Positions 1 through 7,951 of a DNA stretch of 64,000 nt are shown here, piece after piece. The notes beneath the pieces are model-generated. The model saw only the letters and a list, made by a program, of their open reading frames with translations. It did no database searches and was not told where the DNA came from. The position numbers and the translations under genes were made by a program. The stretch comes from DASVRZ01 sp038228695 (GTDB taxonomy: Bacteria; Verrucomicrobiota; Verrucomicrobiia; Chthoniobacterales; DASVRZ01): assembly GCA_038228695.1 (NCBI GenBank), contig JBBRPA010000006.1:17484-81483 (forward strand), in the 5' to 3' direction. Every line of letters starts with the position of its first letter. The stretch's first letter is position 1.

Positions 1-117
1 GCACGGGTCGCGGCCAGTGGTCGCTCGGTTGGCCCCAGCCTCTATCATTTACTTGAGGTGCTCGGAAAAACGAAGGTGCTCGACCGGTTTGCCACCACCG
101 TGACCCGGTTTTCCTAG
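1..117 (+). CDS. 3' end of an unidentified CDS
   Basis: The reading frame is open from the first base and ends at a TAG (115-117), giving the last 38 residues of a protein that begins outside the window. The tail ends in FATTVTRFS and shows no motif I recognise. It stops 20 bp before aroE on the same strand, so the two may be co-transcribed. I considered an AroD-type dehydroquinase because of the neighbour, but the APGQ-like end of that family is absent. Confidence 0.55.
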   Translation, partial: ARVAASGRSVGPSLYHLLEVLGKTKVLDRFATTVTRFS

Positions 118-137
118 GCCGCAACGCGCGGTTCCCG

Positions 138-1016
138 ATGAAAGACGTTTATACGCTCGATGACCTGCGGGACTGGCGGGAAAGCAATTTGCGCTACGCG
201 GTTCTCGGTGATCCCGTGGCCCATTCCGCCTCGCCGGCGATGCACAATGCCGTGCTGGAACATCTCGCCTTGCCGGAACGCTACTGCCGCCTGCACATTT
301 CGCCGGGGCAACTCGCAGAGGCGATTGGTTTGCTTCCTCGCGCGGGTTTTCTCGGCGTCAATCTAACCATCCCGCACAAGACGCAAATTCTGCCGCTGCT
401 TGACCAAGTGGACGCTCACTCGCGCCGACTCGGGGCGATTAACACGGTGGCGTTCTGCGATGGAAAAATCACGGGAACTAACACCGATGGGCCGGGAATC
501 GTTCGCGCCATTCACGAGGAGTTTGGGGTTGCGCTCGGAGGCCTGCGGATTCTCGTTCTCGGTGCTGGTGGAGGCGCTGGCCGAGCCATTGCCACGCAGT
601 GCCAGATCGAAGGTTGTGCGGCATTGCTTCTGGTCAATCGAACCGAGCAAAAAATCCTCGAACTCGCTCGAAATCTGGATGCCACGGTGATTCCTTGGAC
701 TGACAAAGCACTGGCCGACCAGCTTGCTAACATTGACCTAATCATCAATGCGTCTTCGGTCGGAATGAAGTCCGGCGATCCGTCTCCGCTCCGGGCGGAA
801 TGGCTCGGGAAAAGCCATCTCGTTTACGACACTATTTATGTCGGGCGACAAACACCGCTGCAAACCGCCGCGACAAACGCAGGCGCATCCTCCGCCAACG
901 GGCTTTCCTTGCTTCTCCACCAAGGAGTGCTTGCGCTAGAGTATTGGCTCGGGCGTCCGGTTCCGGTCGAGGTGATGCGCCTTGGCCTTGAGCAATTCAT
1001 AAACCGCAAATCCTAA
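138..1016 (+). CDS. aroE: Shikimate dehydrogenase AroE
   Basis: Cytoplasmic enzyme of the shikimate pathway that reduces 3-dehydroshikimate to shikimate with NADPH. The 292-residue protein has the family layout: substrate-binding domain with the HSASP loop (Ser30, Ser32), NLTIPHK with the catalytic Lys81, Asn102 in AINTV, NTDG with Asp117, then a Rossmann domain with GAGGGAG (about 142-148) and the NRT motif that reads the NADP phosphate. The length is slightly above the usual 270-290. It follows the end of an unknown gene by 20 bp. Its last 81 bp are overlapped on the opposite strand by the end of the glycosyltransferase gene; that overlap is unusual but both frames look real. No shikimate pathway partner is adjacent, although trpB lies 47 kb away. 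Confidence 0.95.
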   Translation: MKDVYTLDDLRDWRESNLRYAVLGDPVAHSASPAMHNAVLEHLALPERYCRLHISPGQLAEAIGLLPRAGFLGVNLTIPHKTQILPLLDQVDAHSRRLGAINTVAFCDGKITGTNTDGPGIVRAIHEEFGVALGGLRILVLGAGGGAGRAIATQCQIEGCAALLLVNRTEQKILELARNLDATVIPWTDKALADQLANIDLIINASSVGMKSGDPSPLRAEWLGKSHLVYDTIYVGRQTPLQTAATNAGASSANGLSLLLHQGVLALEYWLGRPVPVEVMRLGLEQFINRKS

Positions 1017-2264
1017 CGGAGGCAGCGCAATCAGCAGGCTGAGGAGAATGGACGGCTTCCATGCGTTCCAGAGCGGAGTCGTTTCCCAAGAAAGAAACGC
1101 CACAAAAATTGTGCCCGACAGGACGAACCACGCGCGGCACCGCGACATCGCGGCGAAGGGCAAAATCCACGTGACATACCAAGGATGAACCACAGTGGAG
1201 CAAATCAACGCAGCGCCTGTCACCCAGAGCAGGGCACGCCGCCAGTCACGCCATGCGATCAAACTAACTAGTGCCGACACCGCGATCGCGACAAATGTAT
1301 AGATTCCGTTTTTCTGCTCTGGGTTTGACCAAATTAGTCGCTCAGAAATCCACCAGATGAAATCATTGGAACGCGTCACGTAACTGAAGGCGCGAAACGA
1401 ATCGAAGATCCGGTGCTCCGGAAAACCATAACTCTCCGCCGTGAGCCACGGTACTAGCGCGGCCAGCGGTAAGACGATCATTCGCGATCGCAACGCTAGC
1501 GCAAACACCGGTAGAAAAATTAACGGAACGAGCTTGATTGAAATGGCTAGACCGAGTGTGAAAGCGGCAAACGCCGCCCAGCCCCAGTGCGCCGGCTTCA
1601 GCCCCATGGGATTCGCCCGGAACAACGCATAGACGGCCAGGAGCAGCGGGGCTAGCATCAAACTGTCGTAGTGCGCGCCCCCGGCAAATGAATAAATGAT
1701 CAGCGGATTCCACGCATACCAGACCGTGTCGCGATGCCGCGCCTGCCCAGTGTTCAATCGCAAAAGCAACACGATCACGAGCAAATCCGCCAAAACGAAG
1801 ATTACCTTCATCACCAGCACGGAGGGTCCGGCAATACAGAGCAATTTGAAAATTAACTCCGCTCCCGGTGGATAAATCGCTGCCCAATCGCGGTGATTCA
1901 TCAACGCCCAAGTCGCGTCGCGCAGATGAACCAATGCGGGGGCGTCCGGTGTTAGTAGATAGGGATTGAAGCCATGCCACTGAATTCCGCCTTCCCAAAG
2001 GTAACGGTGAATGTCGTCACCTGGCGGAATGAATAGCGCGATCAACCGCAAGCCAACCGCGACTGGCCAGAAAATCCGCAGGCGCGGAACCGGTGGCAGG
2101 TTTTGGTAGCTGCCTGCCGCAGCGAAATAAAAGCCTGTGGCTGCCAGTAGTAACGGAACAAAATAGAGTGCGTTCCCGTCGTGGGTGAAATCGCCAAACG
2201 GAATGGCAGCGGCGAGAGTGAGCGCGAGCCCGGCTAGGTAAAGCGGATGCGCCCCCCGATTCAC
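936..2264 (-). CDS. GT87-like polytopic membrane glycosyltransferase
   Basis: A 442-residue protein with about ten hydrophobic segments. The first periplasmic-type loop holds GDDIHRYLWEGGIQWHGFNPY followed later by YPPGAELIF, the signature I associate with GT87/DUF2029 polyprenol-phosphate-sugar mannosyltransferases, where an acidic residue after the first membrane helix is catalytic. It probably moves a sugar from a lipid carrier to a glycan or lipid acceptor at the periplasmic face. The start chosen is the GTG at 2264, which overlaps the TGA of the upstream GT2 fusion gene as GTGA; an in-frame start 81 bp further upstream would lie deep inside that gene. The 3' end overlaps aroE convergently. 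The exact sugar and acceptor cannot be read from sequence. Confidence 0.75.
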   Translation of the reverse strand: MNRGAHPLYLAGLALTLAAAIPFGDFTHDGNALYFVPLLLAATGFYFAAAGSYQNLPPVPRLRIFWPVAVGLRLIALFIPPGDDIHRYLWEGGIQWHGFNPYLLTPDAPALVHLRDATWALMNHRDWAAIYPPGAELIFKLLCIAGPSVLVMKVIFVLADLLVIVLLLRLNTGQARHRDTVWYAWNPLIIYSFAGGAHYDSLMLAPLLLAVYALFRANPMGLKPAHWGWAAFAAFTLGLAISIKLVPLIFLPVFALALRSRMIVLPLAALVPWLTAESYGFPEHRIFDSFRAFSYVTRSNDFIWWISERLIWSNPEQKNGIYTFVAIAVSALVSLIAWRDWRRALLWVTGAALICSTVVHPWYVTWILPFAAMSRCRAWFVLSGTIFVAFLSWETTPLWNAWKPSILLSLLIALPPLGFAVYELLKAKAHHLDRNRTPEPIL

Positions 2265-4837
2265 GGGCGGTCGTCGGTCCGTTTCAAACCGACCTTGTTC
2301 GAGGCCACCTCGATCAATTCCGCGACCCGCCTTTTCAAACGCCACGCTCGCATTAATAGATAGATCACAAACACCGCGTAAACGGCCTTCAGCGGGTAAT
2401 CGTTGTTAGAAGTCGCTAGCGTCCGGTAGAGCAGCACCGAAAGAATGATGAAGTTAATCAGAAACGTCGTTACCGTAGGTTTCGCACTCAGGTTCACTCG
2501 GGTGAGACATTTCGGGCCGCCGTGATATTCCGTGACGCTAGCAAATTTCACGATCCACCAGAAGTTTCCATAGATCTGCAGATCCCACGTTTTCCATCCA
2601 GTGTCGGTGCTGTAGCTCCAATTTTCGTTTTCTAGCGATGCACAAACTTCGGTGAGGAGCGCCTCGCGGCCCTGGCCCGTTTCATTCCAGAAAATCAAAT
2701 TGCCGAACCCGTTGTAAGGCTTGAGTTTTTTATAATCTGTCTCGTGGGTGGAGATAACCCCCCGCGGAGTGCGTTTGTAAGCCATCCAGGTGAAGTAGCG
2801 GGCCCAACCGCGCATGAGTGGTTGAGTTAGCGCGAGGAATGCGACTAACAATCGGGCGGGAATCGTGTCAAAATTCGGTTCGATCCGTGCGCTCAGCATG
2901 TAGGAAAGTGCGACGAGGAAGGTCCCCCCAAACATCAGGAACGGGACGATCCGCAACGCGGGCACCGGTAGCGAAAGGGCGAAAATGAAAATCGTCAGCG
3001 CAACCCATTCCACGCTGCTAACATAAGCAGCGATCTCGGATTGCGGAGCAGGGTAGATCGACTGGAAAAGTCCTTGGCCAAAAACGCCGTGATAAATGAT
3101 CGGTTTCTTGAGCAGCCAATTAAAGCGAGGAGTGCCGTAAATCATTCCCTTCCATTTCGCGGTGCCGGTCGGTCCAAAGAAAACGAGATGCTGGAAACGC
3201 AACATCGACTCTGCCTCGCCGTAGCCCTCCTGCTGTTTGCGGAAGGCTTGCAAGGTGAAACGTCGGTAGTGCCAAACGATAGCCGCCGGTGAAAACGCAA
3301 TCACGCCGCCTCCGGTTTGCAGTCGCCAGCAAAAATCCACATCGTCGCCGGCCTTGCGATACTCGGGGTCGAAGCCGCCCACGCTGTAGAAAGCCCAGCG
3401 ATGGAAAGCCATGTTGCAACCGGGAATGTGCTCCGCGACGACGTCGGTCAGCAACACGTGACTCGGTCCGCCCGGGGCCGCCGCGACGGCGGCTTGGATC
3501 CAATCGACCGCTGGCGGCGAAATGTTAGGACCTCCCACGCCTGCGTAATCGCCGCTGATCAGCGTGCCGACGAGATAGTAGAGCCAGTCTGGATCGGCCA
3601 TGCAGTCGGAGTCGGTGTAGGCAAAAATCTCGCCCGTGGCGGAGTGTGCGCCTGCGTTGCGTGCATAGCTTAACCCCATGTTTTTTTGCACGATATTCTG
3701 GAAATCGGCCAGCTTGCGGCCGCTCCGTTTGCGCGAACTTTCAAAAGCCGAGACGAGGTTCTGCGTGTTGTCCTTCGACCCGTCATCAACGAGGACGATT
3801 TCGTAGTCCGGGTAATTCAGCAGATCGAGCGATTCGAGGCATTCCTTGAGCGTTTTCCCACCGTTGTAAGAGCAGACAATCACGGAAACGCGCGGATATT
3901 TCTCGAGCTGCACCCGACTCGTTACAGGTTCATCACCAGCCAGTCGCTCTTTGAGCAAATGAAATGCTTTTTTCGGCTGGCGCTCGCGAGTGACGAGTCC
4001 GAAAGCCCAGTCGGTGATTTCCATTCCCCCAGTGAACCATTCATCGGTCCACGCGTAGAAAATTGTTCCCGCAGCACCGCCCTTGACCACGCAATCGAGG
4101 TGCCAGTCGAGCACCTCGGCTTGTTTCTCCTCGCTGTTGCGAATCGTATCCATGCCGAACTCGCCAAAGATGAGCGGTTTGTCGCCCGCAAGATTCTGCA
4201 ACCGCGCGAGGTAACGTTCGAAATCGGCCCGGCGCTCGAGGTAAACGTTGAAACTGTAAAAATCCACGTTTTGTGGCAGGAGATACTCAGTCGGCGGATA
4301 GCTCGCGTAGGAAAAAAGTGCATCCGGATCCTGTGCACGCGCCCGCTGGATCAGATGTTCGACAAACTCGACTACGCGCCCAGCTCCGAGCCAACGCACC
4401 ATCGAGCAGGGGATCTCGTTGCCAACCAGATAACCGAAGATCGCAGGATGGCCGGCGTTCTTTTTCACCGCCTCCTCGATCGTGGTCACGATGCCCTCGC
4501 GAATTTTTGGCTGATCCAGAAACGCCACATGCTGTGTCCATGGAATGGAAATCAGCACTCGGATGCCTGCCTCGGCCGCGAGGTCGAGAAACCAGCGCGG
4601 TGGCGCGTAATAAATCCGGAGCAGATTCGCTCCCATCTCGGCCATCAGCCGCAAATCCTCCCGGCTCCGTTCGGGGGAGGCGAAATACTCGCCGTCCTCA
4701 TTCGGATGAAACGGACCATAAGTCACTCCTTTCAGGAAAAACTTCTGATCACCGGCAAAGAAAAATTTGGCGCGAACTCGAACGCGCGGAAGGTTGCTCA
4801 CAGGCGCGAGAGTGGTGGCAGGCGGGCAGGAAATCAA
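2261..4837 (-). CDS. Glycosidase-like TIM barrel fused to GT2 glycosyltransferase, with membrane segments
   Basis: An 858-residue fusion. Residues about 20-300 look like a GH-A clan TIM barrel (GH2/GH5-like): the acid/base motif GNEIP has Glu141 and the nucleophile motif FGEFG has Glu226, with YAWTDEW near 261-267. Residues 316-560 are a family 2 glycosyltransferase: VSVIVCSYNGG at 317-327, DDGS at 351-354, and the DxD-like TDSDC at 408-412. Hydrophobic segments around 625-700 and 805-835 would hold the C-terminal half in the inner membrane. It probably makes or trims an extracellular polysaccharide or glycolipid, together with the coupled GT87-like gene downstream (GTGA overlap). Both barrel glutamates are present, so the domain may be active. 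Substrate is unknown. The divergent trmL start is 106 bp away. Confidence 0.8.
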   Translation of the reverse strand: MISCPPATTLAPVSNLPRVRVRAKFFFAGDQKFFLKGVTYGPFHPNEDGEYFASPERSREDLRLMAEMGANLLRIYYAPPRWFLDLAAEAGIRVLISIPWTQHVAFLDQPKIREGIVTTIEEAVKKNAGHPAIFGYLVGNEIPCSMVRWLGAGRVVEFVEHLIQRARAQDPDALFSYASYPPTEYLLPQNVDFYSFNVYLERRADFERYLARLQNLAGDKPLIFGEFGMDTIRNSEEKQAEVLDWHLDCVVKGGAAGTIFYAWTDEWFTGGMEITDWAFGLVTRERQPKKAFHLLKERLAGDEPVTSRVQLEKYPRVSVIVCSYNGGKTLKECLESLDLLNYPDYEIVLVDDGSKDNTQNLVSAFESSRKRSGRKLADFQNIVQKNMGLSYARNAGAHSATGEIFAYTDSDCMADPDWLYYLVGTLISGDYAGVGGPNISPPAVDWIQAAVAAAPGGPSHVLLTDVVAEHIPGCNMAFHRWAFYSVGGFDPEYRKAGDDVDFCWRLQTGGGVIAFSPAAIVWHYRRFTLQAFRKQQEGYGEAESMLRFQHLVFFGPTGTAKWKGMIYGTPRFNWLLKKPIIYHGVFGQGLFQSIYPAPQSEIAAYVSSVEWVALTIFIFALSLPVPALRIVPFLMFGGTFLVALSYMLSARIEPNFDTIPARLLVAFLALTQPLMRGWARYFTWMAYKRTPRGVISTHETDYKKLKPYNGFGNLIFWNETGQGREALLTEVCASLENENWSYSTDTGWKTWDLQIYGNFWWIVKFASVTEYHGGPKCLTRVNLSAKPTVTTFLINFIILSVLLYRTLATSNNDYPLKAVYAVFVIYLLMRAWRLKRRVAELIEVASNKVGLKRTDDRP

Positions 4838-4943
4838 GAGCCAACTCAGCCCCCTGTGGTCGCCCGCTTCCGATTCGCTTCGTCCCCTTCATTGCGAACT
4901 TGCGCGGCGGGGTGACGCGGCGTTTCATGACAGGGTTGCCGTT

Positions 4944-5405
4944 ATGAATGTTGTCCTCGTCTCGCCTGAAATCCCGCCCAACACTGGGAACATCGCCCGG
5001 CTCTGTCTGGCAGCGGGCGCGAGATTGCATCTAATCCGGCCGCTCGGCTTTTCCCTCGACGACCGGTATTTGAAACGGGCGGGAATGGATTATTGGCAGC
5101 ACGTCGATCTGCACATCTGGGATTCGCTCGCGGAGTGTCGTTCCGCTGCGGCTGAAGGTGCGTCTTGGTATTATCTCACCACCAAGACCCGCCGGGTTTA
5201 CCATCAGGCAACTTTCAAAAAAGGCGACTACCTCGTCTTCGGACGCGAAACCAAAGGACTCCCCGAAACTCTCCTCGCAGAAAACACCGAGCATTGTCTA
5301 ACCATCCCGATGCAACCCATCGCCCGCAGTCTCAACCTCGCGACATCCGTCGGCATCGTGCTTTACGAAGCGATCCGTCAGACCAGTAACATGCAATCGC
5401 CGTAA
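4944..5405 (+). CDS. trmL: tRNA (cytidine(34)-2'-O)-methyltransferase TrmL
   Basis: SPOUT-class methyltransferase that methylates the wobble ribose of certain leucine tRNAs using S-adenosylmethionine. The 153-residue product begins MNVVLVSPEIPPNTGNIAR, the typical TrmL start, and has the knot-forming region with FGRETKGLP and the C-terminal IPMQPIARSLNLATSVGIVLYEA block. The ATG at 4944 was chosen because the frame extends upstream without any family resemblance. The 3' end overlaps the end of queA by 28 bp on the other strand; both products act on tRNA wobble positions, but they are convergent, not an operon. Confidence 0.93.
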   Translation: MNVVLVSPEIPPNTGNIARLCLAAGARLHLIRPLGFSLDDRYLKRAGMDYWQHVDLHIWDSLAECRSAAAEGASWYYLTTKTRRVYHQATFKKGDYLVFGRETKGLPETLLAENTEHCLTIPMQPIARSLNLATSVGIVLYEAIRQTSNMQSP

Positions 5406-6355
5406 CTGTAAAAGCGGTAACGCTCCTCCACCGCCTTCGCATAGGCTTCCAGCACCAACTCGCGGCCCGCAAAAGCCGAGACTAACATGATCAAAGTGGA
5501 CTGCGGCAGATGAAAATTCGTCAGCAACTTATCCACCACTTGAAACTCATAAGGCGGATGGATGAAAATCTGCGTCTCGCCTTCCCCTGCCTGCAACCCA
5601 CCCTCTCTCGCACAACTCTCTAGCACCCGCACCGTCGTCGTGCCCACCGCGAAAACGGATTTCGCCGCACTAATCCGCTCCGCCACCTCCTCGGTTAGCA
5701 AATATCTCTCCGAATGCATAATGTGCCCCGTCAGATCATCCGTATGCACCCCGCGAAACGTTCCCGCCCCTACTTGTAGCGTCACGAAACAATGCGGCAA
5801 ACGTGCTAACAACTCCGGCGTAAAATGCAGCCCTGCCGTCGGTGCCGCCACCGCGCCCAAAGCCGTCGCATAGACTGTCTGGTAGCGCTCGTTATCCGAC
5901 TCCTCCGCCTCGCGTCCGAAATACGGCGGCAGCGGCAGCTTGCCCACCTTCTCCAGATCGGGCAGCTCCGCAAAATGAATCATCCGCGTGCCATCTTCCG
6001 TGATCCCCCGCACCTCGCCCACACAGCCGCCAATACTAACCGTGTGGCCCACCCGCATCTTCCTCCCCGGCTTCACCATACACTGCCAATCCCCATCGGG
6101 CCGCGGATCGAGCACGAGCAATTCGATGCGACCATCGTCCGAAAAAACCCGGGCCGGAATCACACGAGCGTTATTCAAGACCATCAGATCATCCGCCGAC
6201 AGATACTCCGGCAAATCGCGAAACCACCCGTGCTCGATTTCCCCCGTCGCCCGCCGCACCACTAACATTCGCGAACCATCGCGCTGCTCCGTCGGATACC
6301 GCGCAATCAACTCGTCCGGCAAAGTGAAATCGTAATCGGAAGTCCGCAAACTCAT
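5378..6355 (-). CDS. queA: S-adenosylmethionine:tRNA ribosyltransferase-isomerase QueA
   Basis: Transfers and isomerises the ribosyl part of S-adenosylmethionine to make epoxyqueuosine at tRNA position 34. The protein starts MSLRTSDYDFTLPDELIAR and carries the family blocks YPTEQRDGSRMLVV, DDLMVLNNARVIPAR, TAGLHFTPELL, LQVGAGTFRGV and LLTNFHLPQSTLIMLVSAF. At 325 residues it is slightly short of the usual 340-355 but covers the whole fold. The frame continues upstream for 120 codons, but that part runs through a pseudogene and a repeat and has no resemblance to QueA, so I start at the ATG at 6355. Confidence 0.95.
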   Translation of the reverse strand: MSLRTSDYDFTLPDELIARYPTEQRDGSRMLVVRRATGEIEHGWFRDLPEYLSADDLMVLNNARVIPARVFSDDGRIELLVLDPRPDGDWQCMVKPGRKMRVGHTVSIGGCVGEVRGITEDGTRMIHFAELPDLEKVGKLPLPPYFGREAEESDNERYQTVYATALGAVAAPTAGLHFTPELLARLPHCFVTLQVGAGTFRGVHTDDLTGHIMHSERYLLTEEVAERISAAKSVFAVGTTTVRVLESCAREGGLQAGEGETQIFIHPPYEFQVVDKLLTNFHLPQSTLIMLVSAFAGRELVLEAYAKAVEERYRFYSYGDCMLLV

Positions 6356-6478
6356 GGGCCTTATCTTTTCACTTCCAGCACCCGCTCCGCAAGAGAGCAA
6401 TGAAAATGCAAATGGACTAGGCGACTTACCCCTCTGTGGTCTTGTCAAACCGCCCGCGATCGATCCCTCCTGACCAGC

Positions 6479-6678
6479 ATGAGCCTCTTGGAATTCGAGA
6501 CTGCCATTAGAGAATGCCCAAGGCAGACTTGGAGCAGTTTGACCAATAGTGTGAAAACTGTCTGGACGAAAAGGGGGACGAGCTAATTCGTCAGGACATT
6601 CGGTCCGGCAAGCTCGATGCCCGGCGATCGGAAGGGAGTCGAGTCCAAGCCATGGGCAGCCTTCGGGCTTTCCCGTGA
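6479..6678 (+). pseudogene. Decayed small antitoxin-like gene (frameshift plus stop)
   Basis: Starting at the ATG at 6479 the frame reads MSLLEFETAIRE; a shift of one base at about 6514 then continues as PKADLEQFDQ, hits TAG at 6547, and after it reads DEKGDELIRQDIRSGKLDA. Joined together this resembles the short (about 65-75 aa) antitoxin-like proteins of the type '..AIxxLPxADLEQ..WDxQIExDxxxGKLD..' that sit before RelE/ParE-type toxins. One missing base (restoring E-L-P-K) and one stop would explain the loss. The usual C-terminus is not recognisable, and the MITE-like repeat end begins 2 bp after this frame closes. No toxin gene follows. Family naming is from memory of the pattern, so moderately sure only. 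Confidence 0.5.
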
Positions 6679-6680
6679 CA

Positions 6681-6736
6681 CCTGCAACCCCCGGCGCTCG
6701 CAAATCAGTGGCCACATTATTATTTAAAACGCTCTA
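6681..6736 (+). repeat. 56-bp right end of a MITE-like element, copy 1
   Basis: This stretch is identical over 56 bp to 9268-9323, in the same orientation. It ends in TTTAAAACGCTCTA, which is the inner-to-outer terminal repeat of the fuller element at 9155-9323. I could not find the matching left end upstream, so this copy looks truncated. It lies directly behind the decayed antitoxin remnant. Confidence 0.8.
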
Positions 6737-6764
6737 GAAACTTGGGAACGAGGGAGGGACTGCC

Positions 6765-7400
6765 TCAGGTAGGGGAGTTAAGCAGGTCGGCTTCGAGTCT
6801 TAGGCGGAGGGTTTCGAAGGCTTCGGGGGTGGGAGTCGGTGGAATGAGTTCGGCCGGATCGACGCGGACGGTGAGTTTGGAAAAAGGGAGGGGAAACTGG
6901 AAGCGATCCCAGGTGTTGAGGCGGAGGCTGCGGGAAAAGGTGACGTGGGTTTTCAGGACCGGGGACCCGGTTTTTTGAGCGAGGAGCAGGACGCCCGGGC
7001 TGAGCTGGTGGCGGGGACCGCGCGGTCCATCAGGGGTGATGATGAGCGTGCGTCCGCCGCGAACGTGTTCGCGGAGTTCGAGGAGGGCGGCGGCACCGCG
7101 TTTCTTGCTGGAGCCACGGACGGATTGGAGCCCGATCTGGTGCATGACTTCGGCGAGCAGTTCGCCGTCGCGACTTGGGCTGGTGAGAACGGTCATGGGG
7201 ATGATTTTGGCCCGGGGCAATCCGACGATGACGAGGCCGAGAATGCTGTCGTGCCAGACGGCACAAATGCCCGGCGCCCCGGGTGGACCGGAGAGAAAAC
7301 CGTTCGGGTCGTGGACTTCGATCCGCATGGTGCGGGCGAGAAGGCGGACAAATCCGGCGATGAATCCGGCGACGCGTTTTTCCGGGAGGCGGATTTTCAT
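6765..7400 (-). CDS. DUF374-type lysophospholipid acyltransferase
   Basis: A 211-residue protein of the LPLAT superfamily, DUF374 branch, which is thought to acylate lipid A precursors or lysophospholipids at the inner membrane. Motifs: AVWHDSIL (His50, the presumed catalytic base, Asp51), SRDGELLAEV at 76, VRGSSKKRG at 94, ITPDGPRGP at 121 and SPGVLLLAQKTG. A hydrophobic N-terminal helix is present. The ATG at 7400 overlaps the TGA of ubiX as ATGA, which decides the start. It is the last gene of the M24 peptidase-ubiX-acyltransferase operon. The actual acyl acceptor is unknown. Confidence 0.85.
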   Translation of the reverse strand: MKIRLPEKRVAGFIAGFVRLLARTMRIEVHDPNGFLSGPPGAPGICAVWHDSILGLVIVGLPRAKIIPMTVLTSPSRDGELLAEVMHQIGLQSVRGSSKKRGAAALLELREHVRGGRTLIITPDGPRGPRHQLSPGVLLLAQKTGSPVLKTHVTFSRSLRLNTWDRFQFPLPFSKLTVRVDPAELIPPTPTPEAFETLRLRLEADLLNSPT

Positions 7401-7951
7401 TCCGGCTCGATTTTCCACCGGTAAGCACCGGGAACAGGAAGGCCGAGTTGGTCAAGAATGCGATGGACCACGGTGTCGGCGAGGGCGTTGAAATCGGCGG
7501 GCTTGCTATAATAAGACGGCATCGCGGGCAAGACGATCGCGCCCGCTTCCATGACGCGGACGACGTTGCGGGCGTGGATGAGGTTCCACGGGGTCTCGCG
7601 CGGGACGAGGACGAGCGGGCGGCGTTCCTTCAAAAAAACATCGGCGGAGCGGAGGATGAGATTTTCGCTGGTGCCTTGGGCGATGCGGGCGAGCGTGCCC
7701 ATGGAGCACGGGACGACGACCATGGCGTCGAACAACGAGGAGCCGCTCGCGAAGGGGACGTTCATGGTTCTATCCGAGTGCTGTTGGACGCCTTCTGGCA
7801 AACGGAGCGGGCCGATTTCCTCGGCGATGACCTGCTTGGCATAGGGGCTGCAAACGAGATGCACCTCGTTGGCAACGCAGTCGATCTGGTCAAGGAGGCG
7901 CTGGAGATAAATCGAGCCGGAAGCTCCGGTGGCAGCGAGGACAAGTTTCAC
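7397..7951 (-). CDS. ubiX: Flavin prenyltransferase UbiX
   Basis: Makes prenylated FMN, the cofactor of UbiD-type decarboxylases, from FMN and dimethylallyl phosphate. The 184-residue protein begins MKLVLAATGASGS (flavin-binding loop) and contains the VVPCSMGTLARIA block near 79-91, RSADVFLKERRPLVLVPRETP near 101-121 and MPSYY near 144-148, all typical of UbiX/Pad1. The start is GTG at 7951, overlapping the TGA of the M24 peptidase as GTGA. No ubiD is seen in the window, so the recipient decarboxylase must be elsewhere; menaquinone or aromatic acid metabolism are both possible. Confidence 0.93.
   Translation of the reverse strand: MKLVLAATGASGSIYLQRLLDQIDCVANEVHLVCSPYAKQVIAEEIGPLRLPEGVQQHSDRTMNVPFASGSSLFDAMVVVPCSMGTLARIAQGTSENLILRSADVFLKERRPLVLVPRETPWNLIHARNVVRVMEAGAIVLPAMPSYYSKPADFNALADTVVHRILDQLGLPVPGAYRWKIEPE

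Larger units (their letters stand above)
6356..6764. other. 409-bp intergenic region with gene debris
   Basis: Between queA and the acyltransferase operon there is no intact gene. The middle holds a frameshifted remnant of a small antitoxin-like gene, and the right part holds a 56-bp sequence repeated exactly at 9268-9323. The first 120 bp, upstream of queA, presumably carry the queA promoter, but I see no convincing -35/-10 pair. Confidence 0.6.

Noticed and set aside
3686..4915. 409-codon open frame on the plus strand
   Set aside because: Antisense shadow of the glycosidase-like/GT2 fusion.
6356..6715. N-terminal extension of queA by 120 codons
   Set aside because: It passes through the decayed antitoxin remnant and the repeat; QueA similarity begins at the ATG at 6355.
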